Shown piece by piece: positions 34,829-43,945 of a stretch of 64,000 bases of DNA. The stretch is from Candidatus Vicinibacter affinis (GTDB taxonomy: Bacteria; Bacteroidota; Bacteroidia; Chitinophagales; Saprospiraceae). The notes beneath the pieces were generated by a model, which searched no databases, was not told the DNA's origin, and was given only the letters and a program-made list of their open reading frames with translations. A program made the position numbers and the translations under genes. The first letter of the stretch is position 1, and every line of letters starts with the position of its first letter. Location of the stretch: assembly GCA_016714365.1 (NCBI GenBank), contig JADJNH010000005.1, positions 512,501-576,500 on the forward strand. The letters run 5' to 3'.

Positions 34829-36759
34829 TATTCAGGAATGATCTTGATTTCTGTCCTTCGATTATTTTGTCTTCCTACCTCAGTATTATTGTCTGCAATA
34901 GGTTGACTTTCCCCTTTACCTTCTGAGACCAATCTTCTTGGATCGATTCCCTTTTCAATCAAAGCTTGAACTACTGCTTTGGCCCTGTTTTGAGAAAGCA
35001 ATAAGTTGTCTTCTTTCTTTCCAACATTATCCGTGTGTCCTGAAATAAGCACCTTAGTGATGTTTTTGTTTTTTAACAACTCAAATATTTGGTTGAGTTC
35101 AAAGTCAGATTCCGATTTCAATACCGCAGAACCCGATTCAAAAAATATGTTCTTTAAAACAATGGAGCCAATTGCATCTTTAATTTTATCCAAACTGATA
35201 GTCAGTCTCAAAGGCCGGTAGGCTGTTCTGGTCTCTATACAATTGTATTGTTCCGAATGAATCATATATTCAGGATGGTACAAATCGATGGCGTATATTT
35301 CATTTGAAGGTAAAGAGATCAGACTTTTACCCTCCTGATTTGTTTTTCCAGTATAGAATTTTTCATTTTGTCCCAGTTTGAATACTTTTAATTGTGCCTG
35401 AACAGGCGCATTTGTTTTACGGTCAACTACGGTAATGTAGAGGTATGAAGAAGGATTTGGTCTAAGAGCTTCTGGCATTACAAACTCAAACAAGTCAAGG
35501 TTTTTCTGAATATTTTTGTTTTTTTGGTCCATTACATTGAACTCTTTATCACTTGCAATGTAACCAGTGTCTCCCCTGTAATTAAGAATAAATGAAGATT
35601 CATCACCTTTTGAATTCAAGGGATAACCCAGATTTACGGCTGTCGACCATTTGTTGGCTCCTGTTTTTTCAGAATAGAAAACATCTTTGGCACCCAAACC
35701 CGGGTGTCCGTCTGAACTAAAAAAAAGGGTTAATCCATTTGGATGAAGGAAAGGACATTCCTCATTTTCAATGGTGTTGACATTAGATCCAAGATTAAGT
35801 GGTTTTGCCCAACTTCGGTCTTCCAACCGATAACTGAACCAAATGTCCTTTCCACCAATTGAACCGGTGCGATTACTGCAAAAGAAGATCAGATTGCCAT
35901 TATCTCCAAAGCAAGGTTGTGACTCGTAAGCGGGGGTGTTAATTTTGTCACCAAGGTTTACAGCGGGTCCCCATTTCCCATTTTCTTTTTTGGAAATAAA
36001 TAAATCACAACCGCCAAAACTTTCTTTTCTGTCACAAGAAGTAAAAACCAGTGTATTGCCGTCAGGGGAAATGGCCGGGGCACCCTCATTGAAGACTGTG
36101 TTGATCTCGTCAAGTGATTCAGGTGAAGACCATCCGCTTCCTTCAACTCTGGTTGAAATAAATAAATCTTCATTTTCCCGATATATTTTTCTGGTGAACA
36201 CCATAGTATTGCCATCAGCTGTCAGACTAGGTAAGTATTCAGAAAAATCGGAGTTCATTATCCTGAAATTCTGAGGCTGGTATTTAAGTGGATGAGCCAC
36301 GGCAGAATCAGTAAATCTGAAGGTTGTATATCGTCGTTTTGCTTTAGCGATCAGTTCTTGATTTTGTGTTTCCTTGTCAAGAAATTTTCCCATATTATTT
36401 TTTGCATCCGCATAATGTTCCAGTTCGTAATTACACAAAGCCAACGTGTAAAATACTTTTACCTGGTAAGTAGGGTCTATGTTGATTGCTTCATTAAAAG
36501 ATTTTTCTGCGGAGGAAAATTCTTTTTTATCGTAGTAAACAGAACCTAAAATTATATGAGCGTCAATAAATTTGGGTTCAGTTTTAATAATTTTATTTAA
36601 TAGCTTAATGGCATCATCAAACTTATTCGATCGGTAGGCAACCATGGCCTTCTTGTAGGATTTTAATTGCTTTTCAGAAGCTGATTTAAGGGAGATGTAA
36701 TCTTGGGCATACGTCCACGAGCAAATTAAGATGATAAATAGAGTAAGAGGAATTTTCAT
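34828..36759 (-). CDS. PorE-like OmpA protein with TPR and beta-propeller
   Basis: A 643-aa exported protein with four parts in the order of the T9SS component PorE: TPR (25-150; SYKKAMVAYRSNKFDDAIKL), a PD40/WD40-like propeller (165-390; LPSLTADGNTMVFTR, APAISPDGNTLVFTS), a carboxypeptidase-like beta domain (about 425-510) and a C-terminal OmpA peptidoglycan-binding domain (VLISGHTDNVGKKEDNLLLS, NRRTEI). The signal peptide (ending TYAQ) lacks a lipobox, unlike lipidated PorE. T9SS cargo genes in this window make PorE-like anchoring plausible, but paralogues of this architecture are common. It is followed by rlmD with overlapping codons. Confidence 0.82.
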   Translation of the reverse strand: MKIPLTLFIILICSWTYAQDYISLKSASEKQLKSYKKAMVAYRSNKFDDAIKLLNKIIKTEPKFIDAHIILGSVYYDKKEFSSAEKSFNEAINIDPTYQVKVFYTLALCNYELEHYADAKNNMGKFLDKETQNQELIAKAKRRYTTFRFTDSAVAHPLKYQPQNFRIMNSDFSEYLPSLTADGNTMVFTRKIYRENEDLFISTRVEGSGWSSPESLDEINTVFNEGAPAISPDGNTLVFTSCDRKESFGGCDLFISKKENGKWGPAVNLGDKINTPAYESQPCFGDNGNLIFFCSNRTGSIGGKDIWFSYRLEDRSWAKPLNLGSNVNTIENEECPFLHPNGLTLFFSSDGHPGLGAKDVFYSEKTGANKWSTAVNLGYPLNSKGDESSFILNYRGDTGYIASDKEFNVMDQKNKNIQKNLDLFEFVMPEALRPNPSSYLYITVVDRKTNAPVQAQLKVFKLGQNEKFYTGKTNQEGKSLISLPSNEIYAIDLYHPEYMIHSEQYNCIETRTAYRPLRLTISLDKIKDAIGSIVLKNIFFESGSAVLKSESDFELNQIFELLKNKNITKVLISGHTDNVGKKEDNLLLSQNRAKAVVQALIEKGIDPRRLVSEGKGESQPIADNNTEVGRQNNRRTEIKIIPE

Positions 36760-36796
36760 TTCCCGTTATAACGAATGATATCAGATAAATTATTAC

Positions 36797-37837
36797 CTAA
36801 GATAGGTGCATTTCTGTTAAAAGTTTCGTTGCTGGTTCGTGCCCCAACTCGGAAGCCTTTCTAAGGTCAAGAATAAAATCTGATTTTCCTGCAGCTTTTC
36901 GTGCCAGTCCTCTGTGCATAAGCATCTCGCCTTTAAATAATTTGTTGTCAGATCCTTCCAGGCTGACACTTTTATCGAATGCTTCCAGAGCCAGATCTAT
37001 CTGACCTAATGCAAAATAGGCTTTACCAAAGTTAAACCAAGCCATAGCCAAATGTTTAAAATTAGTGTCTTCCTTTGAAAATTGTCTGGAGGTGAAAAGT
37101 TTATACTCAAAAATGGCTTTTTCAAACTCTTTTAGTTCAAGATGAGCCAATGCTTTGACTCTTCTTGCAGCCCAATAAATGGGTTGAAGTGCGATGGATT
37201 GCTTAGTAGTCTCCTCAAGAGCTTCAATAGCCGCTTTAAAATTGCTTTTGATCATGTGGCAACGGCCTAAGCCATACCAGGAAGAAGAATTCATTGGATC
37301 AAAGCTTATACTTTTTTTAAAATCATAAAGGGCATCATCATAATTTTTCAGGACAAAATTTACATACCCTCTTTTTTCATAAGCTTGGGAATGTTTCTCA
37401 AATTTTTCTATAGTTTCGGTGAGGACTTTAATTGCTTCTTGCTCTGATCCGGACTCTTCAGATTTTCTTTTGCCTTCCTGATAAAGCATGACTGAAGATT
37501 TCTCACCGAGAGGTTCAATGTGAAAATGATGCATAATTTTTCCACTGTCTGTCATCCATGCATTGATACTTCCGGAGAAAGAGAATTGGGCGCAATACTC
37601 CAGAAGGCTGATCGTGTTTTTCCATACTTTTTCAGAGATATTACCTATATAGCGGTTAAGCACCATAGTCTTTTCATCATCAAAAAAGATGAGTTCAGGT
37701 TGTTTAAATACAATTTCTTTTTTGTAAAGAACTTCTGCTCTTTGGGCGTACAATTGCAGAACTTTCTGATATGACCGGTCATTGCCAAAATCAAGTTTCC
37801 CCTGAATAATAACTTTGTATAGATTCTGCGTCGACAT
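36797..37837 (-). CDS. TPR-repeat protein
   Basis: A 346-aa cytoplasmic protein. The N-terminal 120 residues are a separate alpha/beta domain of unknown type. From about 130 there are four or five tetratricopeptide units, for example AYEKRGYVNFVLKNYDDALY, SSSWYGLGRCHMIKSNFKAA and AWFNFGKAYFALGQIDLALE. TPR arrays bind partner proteins. It is 37 bases upstream of the PorE-like gene on the same strand, so it may be the first gene of that operon. Confidence 0.8.
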   Translation of the reverse strand: MSTQNLYKVIIQGKLDFGNDRSYQKVLQLYAQRAEVLYKKEIVFKQPELIFFDDEKTMVLNRYIGNISEKVWKNTISLLEYCAQFSFSGSINAWMTDSGKIMHHFHIEPLGEKSSVMLYQEGKRKSEESGSEQEAIKVLTETIEKFEKHSQAYEKRGYVNFVLKNYDDALYDFKKSISFDPMNSSSWYGLGRCHMIKSNFKAAIEALEETTKQSIALQPIYWAARRVKALAHLELKEFEKAIFEYKLFTSRQFSKEDTNFKHLAMAWFNFGKAYFALGQIDLALEAFDKSVSLEGSDNKLFKGEMLMHRGLARKAAGKSDFILDLRKASELGHEPATKLLTEMHLS

Positions 37838-38190
37838 GATTTGTTTGAATTAGTAGCCTGTAGTAAATCACACTTGTACCGTCAATCAGTCACAAACAAC
37901 ACAGCCGAAAATGAAATTTTCAGTAATGATGAAAGTTAAAACTGAGATTTGAACACACGTATGGTGTGACAAATTTCGTAAAAAAAATGACAGTTTAATA
38001 ACATTAAGTGCTGAAAATCAATAAATTATTAAATCTTAATGCATAGTGTGCTAAAAATCACAGCTTTAGATATTAATAAATTATTAATTCAATCTAATAT
38101 CTTGATGGCTAACCAATTCGATATAGAGATTTTCCCTAGAATCTATTTATTAAAAGTCAAAATTGGGCAATTGGGGTATTTTGTACACAT
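37838..38190. other. Intergenic region with a short imperfect duplication
   Basis: About 350 bp. AGTGCTGAAAATCA plus ATAAATTATTAA (38007-38032) recurs in broken form at 38047-38086 (TGTGCTAAAAATCA, then ATAAATTATTAA). No gene or terminator hairpin is visible. Confidence 0.35.
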
Positions 38191-38910
38191 TTATTTGCCC
38201 TTATTAATTTCCATGCATTTATCATATTCTTCTATGATGTTGGTCCAGATATTTATTTTTTTATCAGCAGATCCGGTAAAGAAGGAATAATAGAATCCGT
38301 CTTCCTTGTTTTTAATTTTTTTTGTGAGTTTGGGACATTCATCAAAGAACTTACTTACCTTTCTTTCCATATCAGGGACTATATCTTCACCATTGATGTT
38401 GAAACATTCATATCTGTTGTGAAAGGGAAGTGAAACATAATATTTAAAATTATCTTCATTATAGCTTCCTGATCTGGGTCCGAAACCTGAATTAACTGTA
38501 CTTTGAGTATGGTATTCGAACAATTGAATTTTGGAGTCAGACTTGGTGATACGCTTTAAAAATCTGATTATTTCTCCACCAAAAATTCCGGTATCAATGA
38601 TTTTAGGTTGGTAATAATTATTCCTCACATAGACTTCATTGATATCTTCCACCATGACTTTGGTAATTTTTTTACGACCTTTTTCTAAAATTTCTACATA
38701 AGACTTGTTCCCCCAGGAGCCATCCAGTCCTATGGTGACATTGCCTTCAAGAATGGTATCATTCAACAGGTAAATCTTTCCGTTAATGTTCCGCATATTG
38801 TTGACAGTAGTAAAATGGGTAGTATTACAAGAGCTTAAAAAAACTAACCCAATTATTAATGACAAAATATAATCCCAAAGCGATCCTGATATCAAAACAG
38901 ATTTTTTCAT
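38191..38910 (-). CDS. Lipoprotein of unknown function
   Basis: A 239-aa protein with a lipoprotein signal ending FLSSC (Cys28). The first mature segment (NGKIYLLNDTILEGNVTI and KKITKVMVEDINEVYVR) has the look of a beta-rich domain in which each strand ends in a charged turn; the C-terminal third is rich in Lys and aromatics (DGFYYSFFTGSADKKINIW). I do not recognise the family. It is monocistronic, between the TPR protein and uppS. Confidence 0.6.
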   Translation of the reverse strand: MKKSVLISGSLWDYILSLIIGLVFLSSCNTTHFTTVNNMRNINGKIYLLNDTILEGNVTIGLDGSWGNKSYVEILEKGRKKITKVMVEDINEVYVRNNYYQPKIIDTGIFGGEIIRFLKRITKSDSKIQLFEYHTQSTVNSGFGPRSGSYNEDNFKYYVSLPFHNRYECFNINGEDIVPDMERKVSKFFDECPKLTKKIKNKEDGFYYSFFTGSADKKINIWTNIIEEYDKCMEINKGK

Positions 38911-39100
38911 TGTATTTATAATAAAATTAAAGTTATCAAATTTAAGGCATCCAAATGCTTATTAAATAGTTAAAATTGTATAAATGAAATATTATGAATC
39001 ATAACTGGAATAACATAAATTCCAAAAGATTTTTACCATGAAGAAGGGCACGATTTGAAACGAATGGCTAAAAGTTATATCGAGTACTAAAGGGGATATA

Positions 39101-39853
39101 CTAAATGAGTTGTTCGGAAATCATTCCAAAACGTCTTTCCCTGGATTGATAATCCAAAATGGCTTTGTACAGTTCTTTTTTTCTAAAATCAGGCCATAGC
39201 ACTTCTGTAAAATATAGTTCAGTATAAGCTAATTGCCACAATAAGAAATTTGAAATTCTTTGTTCGCCACTTGTGCGAATCAATAGATCAGGATCAGGAA
39301 TATTACGGGTAGTGAGTAAATTAGAAAAATAATCTTCATTTAATTCATGGTCCAGTAGACCTGACCTGGCATCAGAAGCAATTTTTTGAGCTGCTTGCAA
39401 TATTTCCCACCTTGAACTGTAATTAAGAGCAAGGTTTAGTTGCATTCGTTTGTTAGAGGAGGTTTCCTGAATCCCAGATAGTAAGGCATTCCTTGTTTTC
39501 TCAGGCATCCCGTTGAGATCCCCGATGGCGTTTAACCTGATGTCATTTTTGAGTAAAGTTCGGAGTTCAAGTTTGACTGTTTCAACCAATAAATTCATCA
39601 ACCCTGAAACTTCAAGAATTGGCCTGTTCCAGTTTTCAGTTGAAAAGGCATACAATGTCAGATGTTTAACTCCGAGTTCGGCGCAGGCTTCAGTTATTTC
39701 TTTAACTGAAGTTACACCAGCCTTATGCCCATACAATCGAGGCTGGCCATTTTTTTTAGCCCATCTTCCATTGCCATCCATAATGATGGCAATGTGTTGA
39801 GGTATCTTTTGAAGGTCAAGATGTGATATTATGTCCGGCATACGTACAGACAA
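39101..39853 (-). CDS. uppS: Undecaprenyl diphosphate synthase
   Basis: A 250-aa cis-prenyltransferase that makes the C55 lipid carrier for peptidoglycan and surface glycans. IAIIMDGNGRWAKK (22-35) carries the catalytic Asp, GHKAG (43-47) binds the first diphosphate, AFSTENWNRP is the flexible loop, and the C-terminal RTSGEQRISNFLLWQLAYTE and ELYFTEVLWPDF bind the second substrate. It lies 38 bases downstream of ftsH. Confidence 0.95.
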   Translation of the reverse strand: MSVRMPDIISHLDLQKIPQHIAIIMDGNGRWAKKNGQPRLYGHKAGVTSVKEITEACAELGVKHLTLYAFSTENWNRPILEVSGLMNLLVETVKLELRTLLKNDIRLNAIGDLNGMPEKTRNALLSGIQETSSNKRMQLNLALNYSSRWEILQAAQKIASDARSGLLDHELNEDYFSNLLTTRNIPDPDLLIRTSGEQRISNFLLWQLAYTELYFTEVLWPDFRKKELYKAILDYQSRERRFGMISEQLI

Positions 39854-39891
39854 AACTACAAATTAATCAGGCTTTATGGAAATACAGCTTT

Positions 39892-41886
39892 TTAATTACT
39901 GTTTTCTTCCTTTTTTTCTTCCTCTACTGGCTTTTCATCGGATACGTGCTGACCCGAAAATGGGATAGGCTCAGAGAGTTTATCTTTATGATAAGGGCTT
40001 GGACCAATAAGTCTTTCAACATCAGATTTGAGCAAGACTTCTTTTTTAAGCAATTCAGAAGCCAAGGTCTCCAACTCGTGTCGTTTTTCGCCTAATAATG
40101 TTTGGGCACGCTCGTACTGACCATTGATCAGGTTGCGTACTTCTTCATCCATTAGTTTGGCTGTTTCTTCACTGTAAGGTCGCTGGAAAGATTCGTTAGA
40201 CATGCCATAGAAGGAAACGTTTCCGACCTTTTCATTCATTCCAAATACAGAAATCATGCTGTAACTCATCTTTGTTACCTGATCAAGATCAGACTGTGCT
40301 CCGGTCGAAATTTTATTGAAAGTGATTTTTTCGGCTGCCCTTCCTCCCATGGTCATGCAGATACGATCAAGCATGGCTTCAGTCCGGGTTATGTATTCTT
40401 CTTTTGGAAGGTACTGAGCGTAACCTAATGTTCCTATACCTCTTGGTACTATGGTAACTTTAACCAAAGGAGAAGCAAAAGGGAGATACCATCCGCAGAT
40501 CGCATGACCGGCCTCATGATAGGCTATGACTTCTTTCTCTTCAGGAGAAATTAATTTATTCTTTTTTTCCAATCCCCCGATCACTCTGTCTAATGCGTAG
40601 TTGAAGTCATCAAGTTCAATTTCTTTTTTATTCCTACGTGCAGCTACCAAAGCAGCCTCATTGCAAATATTAGCAATATCAGCACCTGCAAATCCAGGTG
40701 TCATTTCAGAAAGTATCTCCGGAGTAACTTTGTCCGACAGTTTGAGTTTCTTGAGATGGACTTTAAAAATTTGAGCTCTTCCTTTAAGATCCGGTGGATC
40801 TATAGAGATCTGACGGTCAAAGCGACCCGGTCTTAACAATGCTGTATCCAGAATATCTGGTCTGTTGGTGGCTGCCATGAGGATTACGCCTTTGTCAGTA
40901 CTGAACCCATCCATTTCAACCAATAACTGATTCAAGGTATTTTCCCGCTCATCATTTCCTCCCTGAAACTGGGTTTTACCTCTTGCACGACCCACTGCAT
41001 CAATTTCATCAATAAAGACTATGCAGGGAGCTTTTTCTCTTGCCTGACGAAATAAGTCTCTAACTCTTGAAGCACCTACCCCTACAAACATTTCCACAAA
41101 ATCAGAACCGGATATGGTAAAAAATGGAACGCCAGCTTCTCCCGCCACGGCTTTTGCCAATAAGGTTTTTCCAGTACCCGGAGGACCTACCAGGAGAACT
41201 CCCTTAGGAATCTTCCCACCGAGCGCCGTATATTTTTTTGGGTTTTTAAGAAAGTCGACCACCTCCATTACTTCTTCCTTAGCTTCTTCAAGGCCTGCCA
41301 CATCTTCAAAAGTGATATTGGTATTGCTGTTTTTTTCAAAAAGCATGGCCTTGGACTTTCCAATGTTGAAGATTTGACCACCAGGACCACCGGATCCACC
41401 GCCCATTCTTCTCATGAACAGCATCCAAATGCCGAGTATAATCAGAAATGGCAAAACAAATGAAAGTATAGGGCCCAGCCAATTTTGTTTTTCAACATAG
41501 TTTATATCCACCTTGGCTGGCAACCTTTCATTTAGCTTATCCATTTTGGTAGCAAAATTTTCTGCCGGTCCAATGTTGAAATAATAATGAGGTTTTGAGC
41601 CTAAAGTGGTTTTGGCCGCATCTTTATATTCTTCTTTTACCAATGATTCCTCTTTGAGATATACAAAGGCATTTTTATTGTTGGTAACTTCTACCTTGGA
41701 TATGTCACCCTTAACGGCCATATCTTCAAACCTGGTAAAAGTAATTGGATCTTTGCTTGGGTTTGCAATGTAAAACAGGTTTATACCAATGATTGCCAAA
41801 AACAAAATACCATATATCCAATAGGAGTTAAAACCACCTCCTGATGGGGCTGGTTTTTTATCTTGATTGTTTTCTTGAGATTCCAT
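39892..41886 (-). CDS. ftsH: ATP-dependent zinc metalloprotease FtsH
   Basis: A 664-aa membrane-anchored AAA+ protease that degrades misfolded and regulatory membrane proteins. Two membrane segments (about 24-45 and 145-165) flank a periplasmic domain. The AAA domain has Walker A GPPGTGKT, Walker B IVFIDEIDAVG and the second region of homology MAATNRPDILDTALLRPGRF. Zinc is bound by HEAGH, with a distal Asp ligand in the C-terminal peptidase domain. The tail is charged (VEEEKKEENS). It follows rsfS by 61 bases; the rsfS-ftsH order is common in Bacteroidota. Confidence 0.96.
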   Translation of the reverse strand: MESQENNQDKKPAPSGGGFNSYWIYGILFLAIIGINLFYIANPSKDPITFTRFEDMAVKGDISKVEVTNNKNAFVYLKEESLVKEEYKDAAKTTLGSKPHYYFNIGPAENFATKMDKLNERLPAKVDINYVEKQNWLGPILSFVLPFLIILGIWMLFMRRMGGGSGGPGGQIFNIGKSKAMLFEKNSNTNITFEDVAGLEEAKEEVMEVVDFLKNPKKYTALGGKIPKGVLLVGPPGTGKTLLAKAVAGEAGVPFFTISGSDFVEMFVGVGASRVRDLFRQAREKAPCIVFIDEIDAVGRARGKTQFQGGNDERENTLNQLLVEMDGFSTDKGVILMAATNRPDILDTALLRPGRFDRQISIDPPDLKGRAQIFKVHLKKLKLSDKVTPEILSEMTPGFAGADIANICNEAALVAARRNKKEIELDDFNYALDRVIGGLEKKNKLISPEEKEVIAYHEAGHAICGWYLPFASPLVKVTIVPRGIGTLGYAQYLPKEEYITRTEAMLDRICMTMGGRAAEKITFNKISTGAQSDLDQVTKMSYSMISVFGMNEKVGNVSFYGMSNESFQRPYSEETAKLMDEEVRNLINGQYERAQTLLGEKRHELETLASELLKKEVLLKSDVERLIGPSPYHKDKLSEPIPFSGQHVSDEKPVEEEKKEENSN

Positions 41887-41947
41887 AATTTTTGAAATTG
41901 ATTTTAGGTGAACTTACAGTTCTAATAACGCTAAATCCTTTGTATTG

Positions 41948-42343
41948 TTAAATATTCTGAAATTCTTTAAACTTTCCATCACTCCAAAGATCTTCAAGGT
42001 CATAATAATCTCTGGTGGCTTTGTCAAAAACATGCAGGACCACATCAAAGAAGTCCACCAACACCCATTTTGCCCCATTTTGCCCTTCCACATGGCTGGC
42101 TCTGTTGTTGGTTTCTTCCTTCACCCGTCTGGCAACATTGTTTGCAATTGCTTTAATTTGAGTGGAACTTTCCCCTTCACAAATGACAAAAAATTTAGTC
42201 GGAGCATCCTGAAGATGTCTTAAATCAATCTGAACGATATTTTTACCTTTGATGTCCTGGATTGCGTCGATGATGAGGTCCAGAAACTCTTCTTCCTCTT
42301 CTTTGAGGAGATCTTTGGACCTGGCTTTAGATTGTATCAGAAT
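41948..42343 (-). CDS. rsfS: Ribosomal silencing factor RsfS, non-canonical start
   Basis: A complete RsfS (Iojap) reading frame of about 131 codons on the minus strand. Motifs: EEEFLDLIIDAIQDIKGKNI, FFVICEGESSTQIKAIANNV, ASHVEGQNGAKWVLVDFFDV, and DYYDLEDLWSDGKF at the end. RsfS binds uL14 and blocks subunit joining in starved cells. The frame is closed upstream by TAA at 42353-42355, and no ATG, GTG or TTG lies between that stop and the conserved core. The first plausible initiator is ATT at 42341-42343 (then CTG, ATA). A -7 promoter element lies just upstream. ftsH follows by 61 bases. A sequence error is the alternative. Confidence 0.85.
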   Translation of the reverse strand: MLIQSKARSKDLLKEEEEEFLDLIIDAIQDIKGKNIVQIDLRHLQDAPTKFFVICEGESSTQIKAIANNVARRVKEETNNRASHVEGQNGAKWVLVDFFDVVLHVFDKATRDYYDLEDLWSDGKFKEFQNI

Positions 42344-42377
42344 ATTAAATTTTTAGAGTAAACAATAAGGAATAACG

Positions 42378-42385
42378 CAAAAATA
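42378..42385 (-). promoter_or_regulatory. -7 element for rsfS-ftsH
   Basis: TATTTTTG on the minus strand matches TAnnTTTG, placing the start near 42371 and a leader of about 28 bases before the ATT codon. It lies inside the 51-bp gap shared with divergent birA. Confidence 0.4.
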
Positions 42386-42394
42386 AACCACAAA

Positions 42395-43159
42395 TTGATT
42401 CCGGAATCCCTGAATTTCAAACATATTCATCTTTTAACAGTAGATTCAACCAATAGGTTTGCTTTGGATCTTATATCAAAAACCAATCCAACCGATGGAT
42501 TTTGTATATTTTCTGACGTTCAGACAGAAGGGAGAGGACAATATGGCAGAGAATGGCTTAGTGAATCTGGTAGGAACCTCTTGACCAGTTTTATTTTTCG
42601 GACACAATTCATTCCATTGGAGGATATATTTATTTTGCATCAATTGGCTGGTTTATCAGTCTTAGCAGCACTGAATTCATTTGGTTTGACCGAGGCAGAG
42701 ATAAAATGGCCAAATGATGTTATCATTCATGACAAAAAGATTGCGGGCATCCTCATACAGAATACCCTTCGCGCACATCATCTTCAATATTCAATATTGG
42801 GTATTGGACTAAACGTAAATCAAGTTGATTTTAAAGAACTTCACACTGCTTGCTCGATGAGGACTGAGGCACATCAGGAATTCGATTTAAAGGAAATTCT
42901 TTCAGTTCTTCATCAAGAGCTTATGGGCAGATTTGAAGACCTTAAACAAGGCAGGTTCAATCATTGGCTGGCTGCCTACAATGAGAGATTGTACCGTTAT
43001 GGACAATTATGCTCATTTCAAAGGCCGGATGGGGAAGTTTTCCAAGCTCAGATTGTTGCTGTCAATAAAAAGGGAGAACTAATCCTGGAAAAAGAAAACA
43101 CACGATTGCATTATGATTTTGGTTCGATAAAAATGGTTTGGCCCTTGAAACAACCTTAA
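42395..43159 (+). CDS. birA: Biotin--[acetyl-CoA-carboxylase] ligase
   Basis: A 254-aa biotin protein ligase without the N-terminal repressor HTH. VDSTNRFALDL (16-26) and EGRGQYGREWLSESGRNL (46-63) form the biotinyl-AMP site, and IKWPNDV (103-109) and GIGLNVNQ complete the core. A small SH3-like C-terminal domain follows (GEVFQAQIVAVNKKGELIL). The start is TTG; no ATG lies upstream in frame or before the conserved core. It is divergent from rsfS across 51 bp. Confidence 0.92.
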   Translation: MIPESLNFKHIHLLTVDSTNRFALDLISKTNPTDGFCIFSDVQTEGRGQYGREWLSESGRNLLTSFIFRTQFIPLEDIFILHQLAGLSVLAALNSFGLTEAEIKWPNDVIIHDKKIAGILIQNTLRAHHLQYSILGIGLNVNQVDFKELHTACSMRTEAHQEFDLKEILSVLHQELMGRFEDLKQGRFNHWLAAYNERLYRYGQLCSFQRPDGEVFQAQIVAVNKKGELILEKENTRLHYDFGSIKMVWPLKQP

Positions 43160-43176
43160 CTAAACAATTAGACTTA

Positions 43177-43569
43177 ATGCTGAAACAGAAACAAAAATTC
43201 AGGGATGCAGAAGAGATAGTTGAGTTTCTTCCCCCAGAGGAAAGAGATATTTTTGTCTGCCTCAGGGAACTCATTTTCAAATGTATTCCGGAGATCAGAG
43301 AGAAGATTAGTTACAATGTTCCGTTCTACTTTATGAAGAAAAGAATTTTGTTTATTTGGCCTTCGAGTATTCCTTGGAGTGGGGTAAAAAAGGGTGTGAC
43401 CATTGGCTTCTGCTATGGCAATCTGCTGGTGGATGAAGACAATTATCTTGAAAAGAAGGATCGCAAACAAGTATACATGAAGACTTTTCAGAAGAAATCT
43501 GAAATAAACATACCGGTTTTAAAAAAATTGATCTTTGAGGCGGTGGTGGTTGATGGAGACGGAATCTAA
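43177..43569 (+). CDS. DUF1801 (YdhG-like) protein
   Basis: A 130-aa protein with the DUF1801 pattern: IFVCLRELIFKCIPEIREKI, SYNVPFYFMKKRILFIWPSS, GVTIGFCYGNLLVDED and a Lys-rich end that returns to helix (VLKKLIFEAV). Family members adopt an alpha/beta fold with unknown activity. The ATG at 43177 was preferred over a TTG at 43138 that would overlap birA. The gap of 17 bases after birA suggests co-transcription. Confidence 0.75.
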   Translation: MLKQKQKFRDAEEIVEFLPPEERDIFVCLRELIFKCIPEIREKISYNVPFYFMKKRILFIWPSSIPWSGVKKGVTIGFCYGNLLVDEDNYLEKKDRKQVYMKTFQKKSEINIPVLKKLIFEAVVVDGDGI

Positions 43570-43890
43570 AATTGAAACTCATCCTAGAAGTGGCCGTAAT
43601 TTCCTGATTGTTTAAACAACCTTTTCACTGGAATATCTTCTGAAGCTTAAATCACTAAATAATTTATAAATTCTAAAAAAAGCTTTCCAATAAATTCTTT
43701 TCCAGGTTATTTGCCTAATGTCAATTTATAAACTTTTTTTATATATGTCTTTTTAATTTTATTCATAAAAGGCGTCATTAATATCTTGAACCGGTTTGTT
43801 ATCCTCATGGACCAAAGGAAATAGCTATGACATGAATTATCTATGGAAGCTTTTTAAAATCCTTAAAGTAAAAGTTTCTCCATATGTGAA
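43570..43890. other. Intergenic region upstream of aspS
   Basis: About 320 bp, AT-rich, with no frame or hairpin. The aspS promoter lies at its right edge. Confidence 0.4.
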
Positions 43891-43894
43891 ATAA

Positions 43895-43926
43895 TTGTGC
43901 TCTGAGTTGCAGTTCGCTTATTTTTG
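43895..43926 (+). promoter_or_regulatory. aspS promoter
   Basis: TTG at 43895-43897, a 21-base spacer, and TATTTTTG at 43919-43926 match the Bacteroidota consensus. The predicted start near 43932 leaves a leader of about 14 bases, which rules out translation from the in-frame TTG at 43895. Confidence 0.6.
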
Positions 43927-43945
43927 CAGCGCAAAAAAGACAAAT

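Noticed and set aside
43895..43945. Longer aspS start at the in-frame TTG (17 more residues)
   Set aside because: That codon is the -33 element of the aspS promoter, and homologous proteins begin at MYRSHHCG-like sequence.
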